Positions 22,764 through 32,112 of a DNA stretch of 64,000 nucleotides are shown piece after piece. A model generated the notes under the pieces. That model ran no database searches, was not told the origin of the DNA, and worked only from the letters and a program-made list of their open reading frames with translations. Source of the stretch: Actinomycetota bacterium (lineage in GTDB: Bacteria > Actinomycetota > Thermoleophilia > Gaiellales > Gaiellaceae); contig PMOB01000032.1 of the NCBI GenBank assembly GCA_003161615.1, positions 55,577 through 119,576 of the forward strand, given 5' to 3'. The translations under genes and the position numbers were made by a program. Positions within the stretch are counted from its first letter, which is position 1, and every line of letters begins with the position of its first letter.

Positions 22764-24994
22764 GAGGGCGTGACGCGGCGGGCGTCGAAAACGCCGTCGA
22801 TGTTGCGCAGTGAGGTCAGCAGGCTGCGGAGTGCCTTGACGTCGCCGACCTCGGCGACGTACCAGTTCCGCGCCATCTGATCCTCGACGGTGCCGCCGTA
22901 GCCGACGATGTTCGCGCCGTGCTCGGCGAACGTCCGCGCGACGTCCTCGAGCAGGCGTGGGCGGTCCCAGGAGTCGACGGCGATCTGGACGCGGAAGCTC
23001 TGCGTGCCGCCGCCCTCCCACTCGACCGGCGTGAACCGCTCCGGATTGCGACGCAGCGAGCGAACGTTCGGGCAGTCGCCGCGGTGGATCGTGATCCCCT
23101 TGCCGAGCGAGATGTAGCCGACGATGTCGTCGCCGGGAACAGGCGTGCAGCACTTGGCAAGCCGCACGAGGACATCCTCGACGCCGATCACGTTGATCCC
23201 GTACGTCTCGCTGCCGGCCGCGTCGCGGGCACGTGGCTTCTTGACCGGGACGGTCTCGTGCGCGACCTCGCTCACCTTGAGCTGCTGCAGAACCTTGTCG
23301 ACGATCTTCGCGGCGGTGAGCTTCCCCGAGCCGAGCGCGATGTAGAAGTCCTCGGCCTTCTTGAAGCCGGACTCACGAATCACGCCGGCGAGCACCGCGG
23401 AGCCTGCGAGCTTCTTGTACGGGAGGTTCTGGCCCTTGAGCGCGTTCTCGAGCAGTTCGCGGCCCTTCGCCTCGAGATCCTCCTTCTGCTCGCGCGAGAA
23501 GAACTGGCGGATCTTGTTGCGCGCGCGGGAGGAGGCGACGAGAGAAAGCCAATCGCGGGACGGGCCGCGCGCGGCGGACTTGCCGGTGAGGATCTCGACC
23601 CGGTCGCCACTGTGCAAGTGGTAGTGGAGCGGCACGATCCGGCCGTTCACCTTCGCGCCGACCGTGCGGTGGCCGACGTCGGTGTGGACGGCGTACGCAA
23701 AGTCGATCGGGGTCGCGCCGGCCGGCAGCGTCTTCACCTCGCCCTTCGGCGTGAAGACGAACACCTCCTCGTCGAAGAGGTCGGTGCGAAAGCTCTTGAC
23801 GAACTCGCCCGCGTCGGACTCGTCAGCGTGGATGTCCATGAGCGAGCGGACCCAGGCGTTCCACTCCTCGTCGGCCCGCTTCTTCGAGCGGCGTCCGTCG
23901 CGCGTGTACGCCCAGTGCGCGGCGACGCCGAGATCGGCGGTCTCGTGCATCTCCCGGGTGCGCACCTGGATCTCGAGCGGCCGGCCCTCCGGCCCGATCA
24001 CGGTCGTGTGGAGCGAGCGGTAGCCGTTGAACTTCGGCATCGCGACGTAGTCCTTGAAGCGGCCCGGCATCGGCTTCCAGAGCGAGTGGATCAAGCCGAG
24101 GGCGCCGTAGCAGTCGCGGGTTCCCTCCTCCCCGTTGCGCTCGACGATCACGCGCATCGCGGTGAGGTCGTAGATCTCGTTGAACTCGCGGCCCTTGCGG
24201 GCCATCTTGTCGTAGATGGAATAGAAGTGCTTCGCGCGGCCGGAGATGTCGACCGGGATGTCGACTTTCTCTAGCTCGCGCAGCAGGACGTCGGCGGCCT
24301 CTGCGACGTGACCCTCACGGTCGGCCCGGCGCTCGGCGACCATCGTCTTGATCTCGGAGTACTTGCGCGGGTGGAGCGTCTGGAAGGCGAGGTCTTCGAG
24401 CTCCCACTTGAGCGCGTGGATGCCGAGCCGGTGCGCGAGCGGTGCGTAGACCTCGAGCGCCTCTTTCGACTTCTGGATCTGCTTCTGCTTGCCGAGGTAC
24501 TCGATCGTGCGGAGGTTGTGGAGACGGTCGGCGAGCTTGATCAGGATGACCCGGACGTCCTCCGCCATCGCCACGACCATCTTCCGGTAGTTCTCGGCCT
24601 CCGCCTGCTCGCGGGTCTGGAACTGGACGCGCGTCAACTTCGTGACGCCGTCGACGAGAGTCGCGACCTCGTCGCCGAACTCCTCGCGCACGGCGTCGAG
24701 GCCGACCTCCGTGTCCTCGACGACGTCGTGGAGGAGCGCCGCGGCGATCGTCTGCTCGTCGAGGCGCAGTTCGGCGCAGATCGTGGCGACCCCGACCGGG
24801 TGTGTGATGAACGGCTCGCCGGAGCGGCGCTGCTGGCCCTCGTGCGCCGCGGCGGCGAAGCGGAAGGCCCGCGTGACGAGCTCGATGTCGGCGTCACTGC
24901 GCTGTGCGGACAGCTCGGCGAGCAGGCCCTCGAGGAGCTCCTCGTGCCTCTCTCCTGAAGCCACCGACGTCACTTCTCCAGTGTACTTCGGCAC
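22760..24994 (-). CDS. rel: Bifunctional (p)ppGpp synthetase/hydrolase, RelA/SpoT family
   Basis: 744 residues, full length. The hydrolase HD domain is intact (HDVVEDTEVG; LIKLADRLHNLRTI), so it should both make and degrade the stringent-response alarmone. The synthetase carries YDLTAMRVIV and GRFKDYVAMPKFNGYRSLHTT. TGS (VFVFTPKGEVKTLPAGATPIDFAY, in two parts), a helical region, a CCTPVPGDDIVGY conserved-cysteine segment and a C-terminal ACT domain follow. Monocistronic, upstream of recJ/GNAT in orientation only. Confidence 0.95.
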   Translation of the reverse strand: MPKYTGEVTSVASGERHEELLEGLLAELSAQRSDADIELVTRAFRFAAAAHEGQQRRSGEPFITHPVGVATICAELRLDEQTIAAALLHDVVEDTEVGLDAVREEFGDEVATLVDGVTKLTRVQFQTREQAEAENYRKMVVAMAEDVRVILIKLADRLHNLRTIEYLGKQKQIQKSKEALEVYAPLAHRLGIHALKWELEDLAFQTLHPRKYSEIKTMVAERRADREGHVAEAADVLLRELEKVDIPVDISGRAKHFYSIYDKMARKGREFNEIYDLTAMRVIVERNGEEGTRDCYGALGLIHSLWKPMPGRFKDYVAMPKFNGYRSLHTTVIGPEGRPLEIQVRTREMHETADLGVAAHWAYTRDGRRSKKRADEEWNAWVRSLMDIHADESDAGEFVKSFRTDLFDEEVFVFTPKGEVKTLPAGATPIDFAYAVHTDVGHRTVGAKVNGRIVPLHYHLHSGDRVEILTGKSAARGPSRDWLSLVASSRARNKIRQFFSREQKEDLEAKGRELLENALKGQNLPYKKLAGSAVLAGVIRESGFKKAEDFYIALGSGKLTAAKIVDKVLQQLKVSEVAHETVPVKKPRARDAAGSETYGINVIGVEDVLVRLAKCCTPVPGDDIVGYISLGKGITIHRGDCPNVRSLRRNPERFTPVEWEGGGTQSFRVQIAVDSWDRPRLLEDVARTFAEHGANIVGYGGTVEDQMARNWYVAEVGDVKALRSLLTSLRNIDGVFDARRVTPS

Positions 24995-25132
24995 TTTCTT
25001 CGCGAAACTTTGCGGCAGGAACGGCCGTTACAGAAGCGAAATGACGCTTTCCATGCCCTCGCTCCGCCGCTTTCGCTCGCGCCGCGCCGCCCTTCGGTTG
25101 GCGCGTGCTCTCGCGCTCACGCTGCAGCCCCG

Positions 25133-25630
25133 CTAGGCGGGAAAGGCGTCGCTGAAGACGACGCGACCCTGCGGCAGATCTGCCTCCGGGCTGAGCACCG
25201 CGACCTGGAACGGGCGGGACGGCCACCCTGACGGCGGCAGGATCCCGAGCGGCTCCGAGTGGACGAAACCGAACCTCTCGTAGAGCGCGGGGTCGCCGAT
25301 CAAAGCGACGCAAGAGGCGCCGGCCTCGCGCGCGCCGGCGAGCGCCGCCTCGACGAGAGCGCGGCCGATTCCCTCGCCCTGCCGTTCGGGCAGGACGCCG
25401 ATCGGGCCGAGCAGGAGGATCGTGTCGCCGCTCGGCTCGACGTGGCCGCGGCTGACGAGAACGTGACCGACGATGCGAGTGCCGTCGTCGGCGACGAGCG
25501 ACAGCGCCGGGATGTAGGCGTCGGTTGGACGGAGGTCGTCGACGATCTGTGGCTCGAGCTCCTTGCCGAAGGCCGCGAGGTGGACGGCGTGGATGGCCTC
25601 CTCGTCGCCGGGGCGTTCGGGCCGGATCAC
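25133..25630 (-). CDS. GNAT N-acetyltransferase, YhbS type
   Basis: 165 residues from GTG at 25630, overlapping the recJ stop (GTGA). The acetyl-CoA motif is LLGPIGVLPERQGEGIGRALVEAAL, followed by ALIGDPALYERFGF, the arrangement of YhbS-like acetyltransferases. The acceptor is unknown. The 138 bases between it and rel hold a 31-codon Arg-rich frame that I do not accept as a gene. Confidence 0.85.
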   Translation of the reverse strand: MIRPERPGDEEAIHAVHLAAFGKELEPQIVDDLRPTDAYIPALSLVADDGTRIVGHVLVSRGHVEPSGDTILLLGPIGVLPERQGEGIGRALVEAALAGAREAGASCVALIGDPALYERFGFVHSEPLGILPPSGWPSRPFQVAVLSPEADLPQGRVVFSDAFPA

Positions 25631-27504
25631 GCGGCGCGCGCGAGCGGCTGCTCCGTGGCGAGAAGCGCGCGGAAGCGAGCCGACTCGAGAAGCTCGCGGC
25701 GGGCACCGTCCTCGAGGCCGAGCTCGGCGAAGATCGCGGTCGCTTCGGGATCGCGCGCCGCCGCCGGCTTGCGCCACTCGCCTGCGAGCCAGTCCCGCAG
25801 CTCGAGATAGCGCGGCGGGGTTGGGAAGACACGCCGGACGACGAGCTGAGGCGCGACGGTGCCGTTCCAGCGGTTCTCCTCGAGCCGGAACGCGACGTCG
25901 TAGCGATCCTCCGGCCGGAAGGAGTCGAGACGAGAGCCCTGGCCGAAGGCGATAGCGCTGCCGCCGTCGCGGCCGTCGCGGCGGATCCGGAAACGGAGGT
26001 GCTTCCCCTCCCCGACGGTCGCGAGCTCGGCGATGCCGACACCGGGCGCGAGGAGCGTCGGCGCCGGGTTGCCCAGCCCGAACGGCGCGAGCCGCCCGAG
26101 CTCGGTGCAGAGCTCGAGGGAAAGTTGCGCGTCGCGCGAGACGACCGCATCCACGTGCGTGACGGGCGCGAGGTCGCCGTCCTCGAGGGCGCCGGCGGAG
26201 TGCGTGGCGAACGCCTCGGCGAACGCCTCGACGTTCTCGGGGTTGATGGAGAGCCCGGCGGCCGCGCGATGGCCTCCCCAGCGGCCGAGGAGGCTGGCGC
26301 AGGCGCCGAGCGCCGCGTGCAGGTCGAAGGCGGGGATCGAGCGCCCAGAGCCCTTCCAATCGCCGTCACCGCCGGCGATCAGGACGACCGGCCGGTGGTA
26401 GCGATCGACGAGCCGGGAGGCGACGATGCCAATCACGCCTTCGTGCCAGTCGGCGCCGGCGACGACGTAGGCGTGGCGGCTGCGGAACTCGGGCGGCCAT
26501 TCCTCGACCTGGGCGATCGCCTCGCGGAGGATGCGCCCTTCCACGGCCTGCCGCTCGCGGTTCAGCTCCTCGAGCGAGTCTGCGAGCCGGCGCGCCTCGT
26601 TCTCGTCCTCCGTTAGCAGCAGCTCGAGAGCCGCCCGCGGATGACCGAGCCGGCCGGCGGCGTTGAGGCGGGGCGCGAGCCGGAAGCCGACGGCCCCCGC
26701 ATCGACCGCGGCGGGATCGACCCCCGCGGCCTGCATGAGCGCGCGCAGGCCGGGCTTCGAGGTGCGCGAAAGAGCGCGGAGCCCGGCGATCGCAAGCGAG
26801 CGGTTCTCATCGACGAGCGGGACGACGTCGGCGATCGTCGCGAGCGCGACGAGGTCGAGATGTCGCTTCGGGATCTCGGAGTCGACCCCGAACAACGCTT
26901 GGCCGAGCTTGTAGACGACGCCGGTGCCGCAGAGCTCGGGGAACGGGTAGTCGGACGGTCGCGTCGCGACGATGGGGCACTGCGGGAGCGTCTCGCCGGG
27001 ACGATGGTGGTCGGTGACGATGACCTCGAGGCCGCGCGCCGTTGCCTCCGCGACCTCCTCGACGGCCGTGATGCCGCAGTCGACGGTGAGGACGAGGCCG
27101 CAGCCCGCGTCGGCGAGCCGCGCGAGCGTCTCGCTGCGGACGCCATAGCCTTCGTCGAAGCGGCTGGGGAGATGCCAGTCGACGTCGGCGCCTAACTCCC
27201 GGAGGAGGAGGACAGCGAGGGTCGTCGCGGCGATGCCGTCGACGTCGTAGTCGCCATGAACGCAGATGCGGCGTCCCGCGGCGACTGCGGCGCGCAGCCG
27301 GGCGCAGGCCGTCTCCATGTCGCCGAGCAGGAACGGGTCGTGCGGTGGCTGTTCTCCTTCGAGGAAGCGGCGGGCGGCTTCGGGCTCGTCGTGGCCGCGC
27401 CGGATGAGGACGGCCGCGGTCAGCTCGGAGATTCCGAGCGCGCGCGAGAGTTCCGCCTGCGTCGTGGGCGGGCAGTCGGCGAGGGTCCAGGTGCCGTCGT
27501 ACAT
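25627..27504 (-). CDS. recJ: Single-stranded-DNA-specific exonuclease RecJ
   Basis: 625 residues from ATG at 27504 (MYDGTWTLAD); an earlier in-frame ATG at 27558 is less likely. DHH-family 5'-3' exonuclease used in recombination and repair. Metal motifs: VHGDYDVDGIAAT, TVDCGITA, VTDHHRPG and, in DHHA1, GRWGGHRAAAGLS, with GKL-type GSGRSIPAFDL. Full length. It faces the aminotransferase gene across a 177-base region containing the second G-rich motif. Confidence 0.93.
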   Translation of the reverse strand: MYDGTWTLADCPPTTQAELSRALGISELTAAVLIRRGHDEPEAARRFLEGEQPPHDPFLLGDMETACARLRAAVAAGRRICVHGDYDVDGIAATTLAVLLLRELGADVDWHLPSRFDEGYGVRSETLARLADAGCGLVLTVDCGITAVEEVAEATARGLEVIVTDHHRPGETLPQCPIVATRPSDYPFPELCGTGVVYKLGQALFGVDSEIPKRHLDLVALATIADVVPLVDENRSLAIAGLRALSRTSKPGLRALMQAAGVDPAAVDAGAVGFRLAPRLNAAGRLGHPRAALELLLTEDENEARRLADSLEELNRERQAVEGRILREAIAQVEEWPPEFRSRHAYVVAGADWHEGVIGIVASRLVDRYHRPVVLIAGGDGDWKGSGRSIPAFDLHAALGACASLLGRWGGHRAAAGLSINPENVEAFAEAFATHSAGALEDGDLAPVTHVDAVVSRDAQLSLELCTELGRLAPFGLGNPAPTLLAPGVGIAELATVGEGKHLRFRIRRDGRDGGSAIAFGQGSRLDSFRPEDRYDVAFRLEENRWNGTVAPQLVVRRVFPTPPRYLELRDWLAGEWRKPAAARDPEATAIFAELGLEDGARRELLESARFRALLATEQPLARAA

Positions 27505-27640
27505 CGTGCGATCCACGCTACGGAGAGGTGCGGACGGAACTCCCTGCAAAACCGGCACGCCACGCGAATTGCCAGCCTTCCGCCACAGAGTTCTGACTCA
27601 CACGTCACCGCTGGAGCGGCACACTCCCGGCGGTCCCCTT

Positions 27641-27664
27641 GGGTGGGTGGGGGCTTGGGATGGA
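27641..27664 (+). promoter_or_regulatory. G-quadruplex-capable motif, copy 2
   Basis: Four G runs (GGG, GGG, GGGGG, GGG) with loops T, T and CTT, then ATGGA; it differs from copy 1 at two positions. It ends 17 bases before the aminotransferase ATG. Either the mRNA leader or the DNA could fold. Upstream blocks shared with copy 1 begin near 27553. Confidence 0.6.
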
Positions 27665-27681
27665 GTAAAAGAACGTCTGCC

Positions 27682-28845
27682 ATGACCCCCACCCCCGATC
27701 CTGCCGAGCTGCGCAGCGAGTTCCTGCTCGACCCGGACGTCGCCTTCCTCAACCACGGCTCGTTCGGCGCCTGCCCGCGGCCCGTCTTCGAGCGCTACCA
27801 GGCGTACCAGCGCGAGCTCGAGCGCGAGCCCGTCGACTTCCTCTCGCGCCGGCTCCCCGACCTCCTCGCCCACGCCCGCGCCGAGCTGGCGCGTTACCTC
27901 AACGCCGCGCCTCAGGACCTCGCCTTCGTCCCGAATGCGACGACCGGCGTCAACCTCGCGGCGCGGTCGCTCTCGCTCCAGCCCGGCGACGAGATCCTTG
28001 CCACCGACCTCGAGTACGGCGCCTGCGACCTCGCCTGGGAGTGGCTCTGCCGCCGCACCGGCGCGAGCTACGTCCGCGCGCCGATCCCGCTCCCGCTCGA
28101 CAGCCCCGACACCCTCGTCGAGATCCTCTTCGCGCACGCGACCGAGCACACGCGCGTCGTCTCCGTCAGCCACATCACGTCGTCGACGGCCCTCGTCCTG
28201 CCCGTGGAGGAGATCGTTGCCCGCGCCCGCGGGCTCGGCCTCGTCACCATCGTCGATGGCGCGCACGCACCCGCGCACGTCCCTGTCGACCTCGAGGCGC
28301 TCGGCGCCGACTTCTACTCCGGGAACACGCACAAATGGCTCTGCGCTCCCAAAGGCGCCGGCTTCCTCCACGTCCGCCCCGGGCTGCAGGAGCCGGTCGA
28401 CGCGGCGATCGTCAGTTGGGGCTACGTCGACGGAAACAGCTTCCAGGAGCGGATCGAGAAGCAGGGGACGCGCGATCCGGCCGCCTGGCTTGCAGTCCCC
28501 GAGGCGATCGCGTTCCAGGAGGAGCGCAACTGGGACGCCGTCCGCGAGCGCTGCCGCGCCCTAACCCGCGCGACACGCGAAGAGCTCTGCGCCCTCCTCG
28601 GCAGCAAGCCGCTCGCTCCCGCGGAGATGCTCGGCCAGATGGCGAGCGTCCGCCTCCCCCGCCCCGATGCCAGCCTCTCCAGCCGGCTCTTCGCGAACCA
28701 CCGGGTCGAGATTCCGGTCGCCGGGCCGGATGACGACCTCCTCCGCATCTCGGTCGCCGCCTATACGACGCGCGACGAAATCGAGAGGCTCCTAGCCGCC
28801 CTCGTTCGGGAGCTTGACGCCGAGGATCGTCAACACGACGAGTAG
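27682..28845 (+). CDS. Class V aminotransferase, isopenicillin-N-epimerase-like
   Basis: 387 residues from ATG at 27682. PLP fold type I: FLNHGSFGACPRPVFE at the start, PNATTGVNLAARSL, VDGAHAPAHVPVDL, and the Schiff-base lysine in SGNTHKWLCAPKG. Members include isopenicillin N epimerase, cysteine desulfurase relatives and ergothioneine lyase EgtE; the NHGSFG start and GAHAP motif favour the epimerase/EgtE branch, but the reaction cannot be set. Its 3' end overlaps the convergent membrane-protein gene by 54 bases. Confidence 0.85.
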   Translation: MTPTPDPAELRSEFLLDPDVAFLNHGSFGACPRPVFERYQAYQRELEREPVDFLSRRLPDLLAHARAELARYLNAAPQDLAFVPNATTGVNLAARSLSLQPGDEILATDLEYGACDLAWEWLCRRTGASYVRAPIPLPLDSPDTLVEILFAHATEHTRVVSVSHITSSTALVLPVEEIVARARGLGLVTIVDGAHAPAHVPVDLEALGADFYSGNTHKWLCAPKGAGFLHVRPGLQEPVDAAIVSWGYVDGNSFQERIEKQGTRDPAAWLAVPEAIAFQEERNWDAVRERCRALTRATREELCALLGSKPLAPAEMLGQMASVRLPRPDASLSSRLFANHRVEIPVAGPDDDLLRISVAAYTTRDEIERLLAALVRELDAEDRQHDE

Positions 28846-29079
28846 CCCGAGTCCGAACAGCCAGTAGGCGAGTACGCGCCGCGGGTGGCGCGACTCTTGC
28901 AACGAGGTGAACGCGACCTTCCCCCAGAGCAGGACGAGGCCGACCACCGCGGCCCCGCCGACCACGATCACGGGCGCGAGGGTGACCGCTTTCGACAACG
29001 GCCACGAAAGCAGCCACGCGGCCAGCGCGACGAGCCCGACCACCGCCACGAGGGCGACGGGATAGCGGAGTACGCGCAT
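28792..29079 (-). CDS. Small membrane protein, unknown
   Basis: 95 residues from ATG at 29079. Three hydrophobic spans (VALVAVVGLVALAAWLL, VIVVGGAAVVGLVLLW and YWLFGLGLLVVLTILGV) joined by short basic loops. No recognised domain. Its start codon overlaps an alternative ATG of the divergent gene, so the two promoters must lie within each other's coding ends. Confidence 0.6.
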   Translation of the reverse strand: MRVLRYPVALVAVVGLVALAAWLLSWPLSKAVTLAPVIVVGGAAVVGLVLLWGKVAFTSLQESRHPRRVLAYWLFGLGLLVVLTILGVKLPNEGG

Positions 29080-29101
29080 GATCGGAGGGTACGCTCCACC
29101 C

Positions 29102-29560
29102 GTGGAAGCGGCCGGCAACTACCAGTCGGGCGACGACTACGTCGTCGAGTTTCTCGGCTACCACTTCTCCTTCAGCAGCCTCGATTTCGAGGAGCGCGTC
29201 ACCGCCGCGGCCGTGCGCCTCGGCCTCGTTCCCTCGCCGGAGCTCGACCCCGACGAGACCGCGGATCTCGTGGAGCTCGTGGAGCGCGATGCGATCGGCG
29301 AGCCGCGCAGCGCGCTCGGGGAGTACCTCGTCGAGCACTGGGACGCCCTCGCGCTCGTCCGCGGCGAGTCGCTCGTCTACTGGCTGAAGAAGCTCGTCTT
29401 CCGCGGCGCCTGGCTCGACCACCGCGTCAAGGAAGGACTGCTCGAGGTCGGCTGGGACGAGAACGAGCAGGACTTCACGTACGCAGACACGAACGGCGGC
29501 CGCGCCCTGCTCGAGCTCCTCCCCACGCCGAGCTGGCACGAGCTCCAGTACCGCCCGTGA
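29102..29560 (+). CDS. Acidic cytoplasmic protein, unknown
   Basis: 152 residues from GTG at 29102; ATG at 29078 would add eight residues but sits on the start of the opposite gene, so GTG is chosen. Rich in Glu/Asp, with VVEFLGYHFSFSSLDFEERV and a Trp-containing C-terminal half. No recognised domain. It overlaps the next membrane-protein gene by four bases and is probably translated with it. Confidence 0.55.
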   Translation: MEAAGNYQSGDDYVVEFLGYHFSFSSLDFEERVTAAAVRLGLVPSPELDPDETADLVELVERDAIGEPRSALGEYLVEHWDALALVRGESLVYWLKKLVFRGAWLDHRVKEGLLEVGWDENEQDFTYADTNGGRALLELLPTPSWHELQYRP

Positions 29561-30336
29561 CACCGCCGCGCTGGTACGCAGTGGCGCTGCCGCTGTACGG
29601 CGTGGCCCTGCTCGCGGTCGACACGCAGGTCGGCTGGGACGGCCAGCTCGCGCTCGGGGCTGTGACGTGGGCCGTCCTGATTCTCGCCCTGCGCCCGCTC
29701 TCCCCATTCGCTCGCGCGCAGACACTTGCCGTCATCGCCTTCGCCACCCTCGGGGAGGTGACGGGATCGCTCGTCTGGGGCGTCTACCACTACCGCCTCC
29801 ACAACCTGCCGCTCTTCATCCCGCCGGCCCACGGGCTCGTCTACCTGAGCGGCCTGGCCCTCGCGCGCGCGCTCCCGCAGCGGCCCCTCGTCTGGGCAGC
29901 CGCAGCGATCGCCGCCGGCTGGGGAATCGCCGGGCTGACGGTGCTGCCGCGCCTCGACGTCGCCGGTGCGTTCGGCGTCCCGCTGCTGCTCGTCTTCCTC
30001 TGGCGCTCGCGCTGGCGCGCGACGTACGCAGGCGTCTTCCTCGTGGTCGCGGCGCTCGAGCTCTACGGGACGTCGATCGGGACGTGGCGCTGGGCGACGA
30101 CGCTGCCCACCCTCGGAATTCCGGACGGAAACCCGCCGAGCGGCGTGGCAAGCGGCTACGTCTGGTTCGACGTGATGGCGCTGCTCGTAGCGCCGTGGCT
30201 CATCTACGCCGCCGGCGGGACGGTGAAGCCGAAGCTGTCGGGCTTCTCCGGCGCCTTCCGCAACTCGATCCGCCGCACCGAGCCAATCGGGACGATCAGC
30301 GCATCGGGCGCGTCGTCGCGCGCGTCCGTCACGTAG
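29557..30336 (+). CDS. Multi-pass membrane protein, unknown
   Basis: 259 residues from GTG at 29557 (GTGA overlap with the preceding stop). Seven or so hydrophobic spans, with a conserved-looking polar motif GVYHYRLHNLPLFIPPAHG between spans 3 and 4 and a second GYVWFDVMALL. His-rich polar sites within the membrane can mark hydroxylases or ion sites, but I cannot name the family. Its last 133 bases are antisense to the next gene; the tail after TVKPKLSG is low-complexity and may be unstructured. Confidence 0.6.
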   Translation: MTPPRWYAVALPLYGVALLAVDTQVGWDGQLALGAVTWAVLILALRPLSPFARAQTLAVIAFATLGEVTGSLVWGVYHYRLHNLPLFIPPAHGLVYLSGLALARALPQRPLVWAAAAIAAGWGIAGLTVLPRLDVAGAFGVPLLLVFLWRSRWRATYAGVFLVVAALELYGTSIGTWRWATTLPTLGIPDGNPPSGVASGYVWFDVMALLVAPWLIYAAGGTVKPKLSGFSGAFRNSIRRTEPIGTISASGASSRASVT

Positions 30337-30527
30337 AGCGTCACCATCCCGTAGCCGGGCTCGGGCTCGATCCGCTCGAGCGTGAAGTGGGACGTGTCGG
30401 CGAGCTCGACCTCGACGAGCGGCTTCTCCACACCGGTCGTCTCGGCGAAGGCGGCGATCGCCCGGTGGAGCCGTTCGACGAACACCTCGTGCGGCGGCTC
30501 GTTCACGGGAACCCAGAACTCGGGCAT
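30204..30527 (-). CDS. Small protein downstream of ruvB, unknown
   Basis: 107 residues; its ATG overlaps the ruvB stop (TGATG), so it is coupled to ruvCAB. The sequence (PVNEPPHEVFVERLHRAI, VTLYVTDARDDAPDALIVPI) suggests a small alpha/beta protein. No known family. It converges with and overlaps the membrane-protein gene by 133 bases, an unusually long tail-to-tail overlap. Confidence 0.55.
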   Translation of the reverse strand: MPEFWVPVNEPPHEVFVERLHRAIAAFAETTGVEKPLVEVELADTSHFTLERIEPEPGYGMVTLYVTDARDDAPDALIVPIGSVRRIELRKAPEKPDSFGFTVPPAA

Positions 30528-31549
30528 CAGAACAGCCGCTCCTCGCCCGCGGGCTCGGGAACCGCTCCGCCGACATGCGCCCGCCCGAGCGTGGTGACCG
30601 TGCGCCCGCGCGGCGTGCGCGCGATGAAGCCGAGCTGGAGGAGGTACGGCTCGTAGACGAACTCGATCGTGTCGGGCTCCTCACCGAGCGACGCGGCGAG
30701 CGTGTTGACGCCGACCGGGCCGCCGTCGTACTTCTCGACGATCGTGCGGAGGAGATCGCGGTCGAGCCGCTCGAGCCCCGCCTCGTCCACCTCGAGCAGC
30801 TCGAGCGCCTCTCGCGCAATCGCGGTCGAGATCGAGCCCTCGTGACGCACCTCGGCGACGTCGCGGACGCGCCGGAGGATCCGGTTGGCGACGCGCGGCG
30901 TTCCGCGCGCGCGGCCGGCAATCTCCGCCGCCGCCTCGGGAGCGATCTCGACGCCGAGGATCCGCGCCGAGCGGCCGACGATCGAGGTGAGCTCGTGGTC
31001 CTCGTAGTAGTCGAGTCTGAAGGTCATGCCAAAGCGGTCACGCAGTGGCGACGTCAGCAACCCGGTGCGCGTCGTCGCGCCGACGAGCGTGAACGGAGGC
31101 AGGTCGAGCGTCAGCGTGCGCGCCGCGGTTCCCTGTCCCATGACGATGTCGAGCCGGAAGTCCTCGAGCGCCGGGTAGAGGATCTCCTCGGCGGCGCGGC
31201 TGAGCCGGTGGATCTCGTCGACGAAGACGACGTCGCGCGCCTCGACCGCCGTGAGGATCGCGGCGATGTCCTTCCGCTCGAGTGCAGGACCGGCGACGGC
31301 GCGGATGCCGACACCGAGCTCCTCGCGGATGATGTGGGCGAGGCTCGTCTTACCGAGGCCGGGCGGCCCGACGAGGAGGACGTGGTCGAGCGCCTCGCCT
31401 CTCCCCTTCGCCGCCTCGAGCGCGATCGCGAGCTGCTCCTTGATGCGCGCCTGGCCGACGAACTCGTCGAGCCGGCGCGGCCGGAGGGTCTGCTCGAGCT
31501 CCTCCTCGTCCTCGCGAATCTCGGGCGTCAGCAACGGCGCTGAGCTCAT
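30527..31549 (-). CDS. ruvB: Holliday junction branch migration ATPase RuvB
   Basis: 340 residues. AAA+ motor: Walker [14 protein letters not shown], Walker [13 protein letters not shown], sensor 1 GATTRTG, arginine-finger region [10 protein letters not shown], and the C-terminal winged helix with [18 protein letters not shown]. It drives branch migration with RuvA. Overlaps ruvA by four bases. Confidence 0.97.
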   Translation of the reverse strand: MSSAPLLTPEIREDEEELEQTLRPRRLDEFVGQARIKEQLAIALEAAKGRGEALDHVLLVGPPGLGKTSLAHIIREELGVGIRAVAGPALERKDIAAILTAVEARDVVFVDEIHRLSRAAEEILYPALEDFRLDIVMGQGTAARTLTLDLPPFTLVGATTRTGLLTSPLRDRFGMTFRLDYYEDHELTSIVGRSARILGVEIAPEAAAEIAGRARGTPRVANRILRRVRDVAEVRHEGSISTAIAREALELLEVDEAGLERLDRDLLRTIVEKYDGGPVGVNTLAASLGEEPDTIEFVYEPYLLQLGFIARTPRGRTVTTLGRAHVGGAVPEPAGEERLF

Positions 31550-32112
31550 GCCGCTTTCTTCAACGCGAGCCGGACGCGTTCCTCCGGCGACAGCTCGGAG
31601 TCGACGTCGGCGAGCGCGCGTTCGGCGTCGAGGAGCGACCAGCCGAGCTCGACGAGCGCATCGCGGGCGACGACGTGGTCGTCACCGGAACCGCCGGCCG
31701 GTGCGAGCCCCGGATCGCCGAGCTTCTCCTTCAGCTCGAGCACGATCCGGTCGGCGGTCTTCTTCCCGACGCCGGGAATCGCCTGGAACCGTGCGGCGTC
31801 GTCGCGGACGATCGCTCTCCGCAGGTCGGCCGCAGGCGAGCCGGAAACGATCGCGAGCGCGACCTTCGGGCCGACCCCGCTGACGCTGAGGAGGTGGACG
31901 AAGAGCTCGCGCTCCTCGCGGTCGGCGAAGCCATAGAGCTGCATCGCGTCCTCGCGGACGTGGAGGTAGGTCTCCACCGTGATCTCGTCGGCTGCGTCGC
32001 CTTTCCGCACGGCGGCGGGAGTCGCGTGGACGAGGTAGCCGACTCCGCCGACGTCGAGGATGAGGCCTTCCGGGGTGTTCGCGACGGGCTTGCCGCGGAG
32101 GCGCGCGATCAT
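31546..32112 (-). CDS. ruvA: Holliday junction DNA helicase subunit RuvA
   Basis: 188 residues in three domains: OB-fold start [10 protein letters not shown], tandem helix-hairpin-helix motifs ([13 protein letters not shown] and [13 protein letters not shown]) and a C-terminal RuvB-binding helix domain ([16 protein letters not shown]). Binds four-way junctions and recruits RuvB. Overlaps ruvC by four bases. Confidence 0.96.
   Translation of the reverse strand: MIARLRGKPVANTPEGLILDVGGVGYLVHATPAAVRKGDAADEITVETYLHVREDAMQLYGFADREERELFVHLLSVSGVGPKVALAIVSGSPAADLRRAIVRDDAARFQAIPGVGKKTADRIVLELKEKLGDPGLAPAGGSGDDHVVARDALVELGWSLLDAERALADVDSELSPEERVRLALKKAA

Noticed and set aside
25041-25136. 31-codon Arg-rich frame between rel and the GNAT gene
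   Set aside because: No ribosome binding site, overlaps the end of the GNAT gene, and its composition is what GC-rich non-coding DNA gives.
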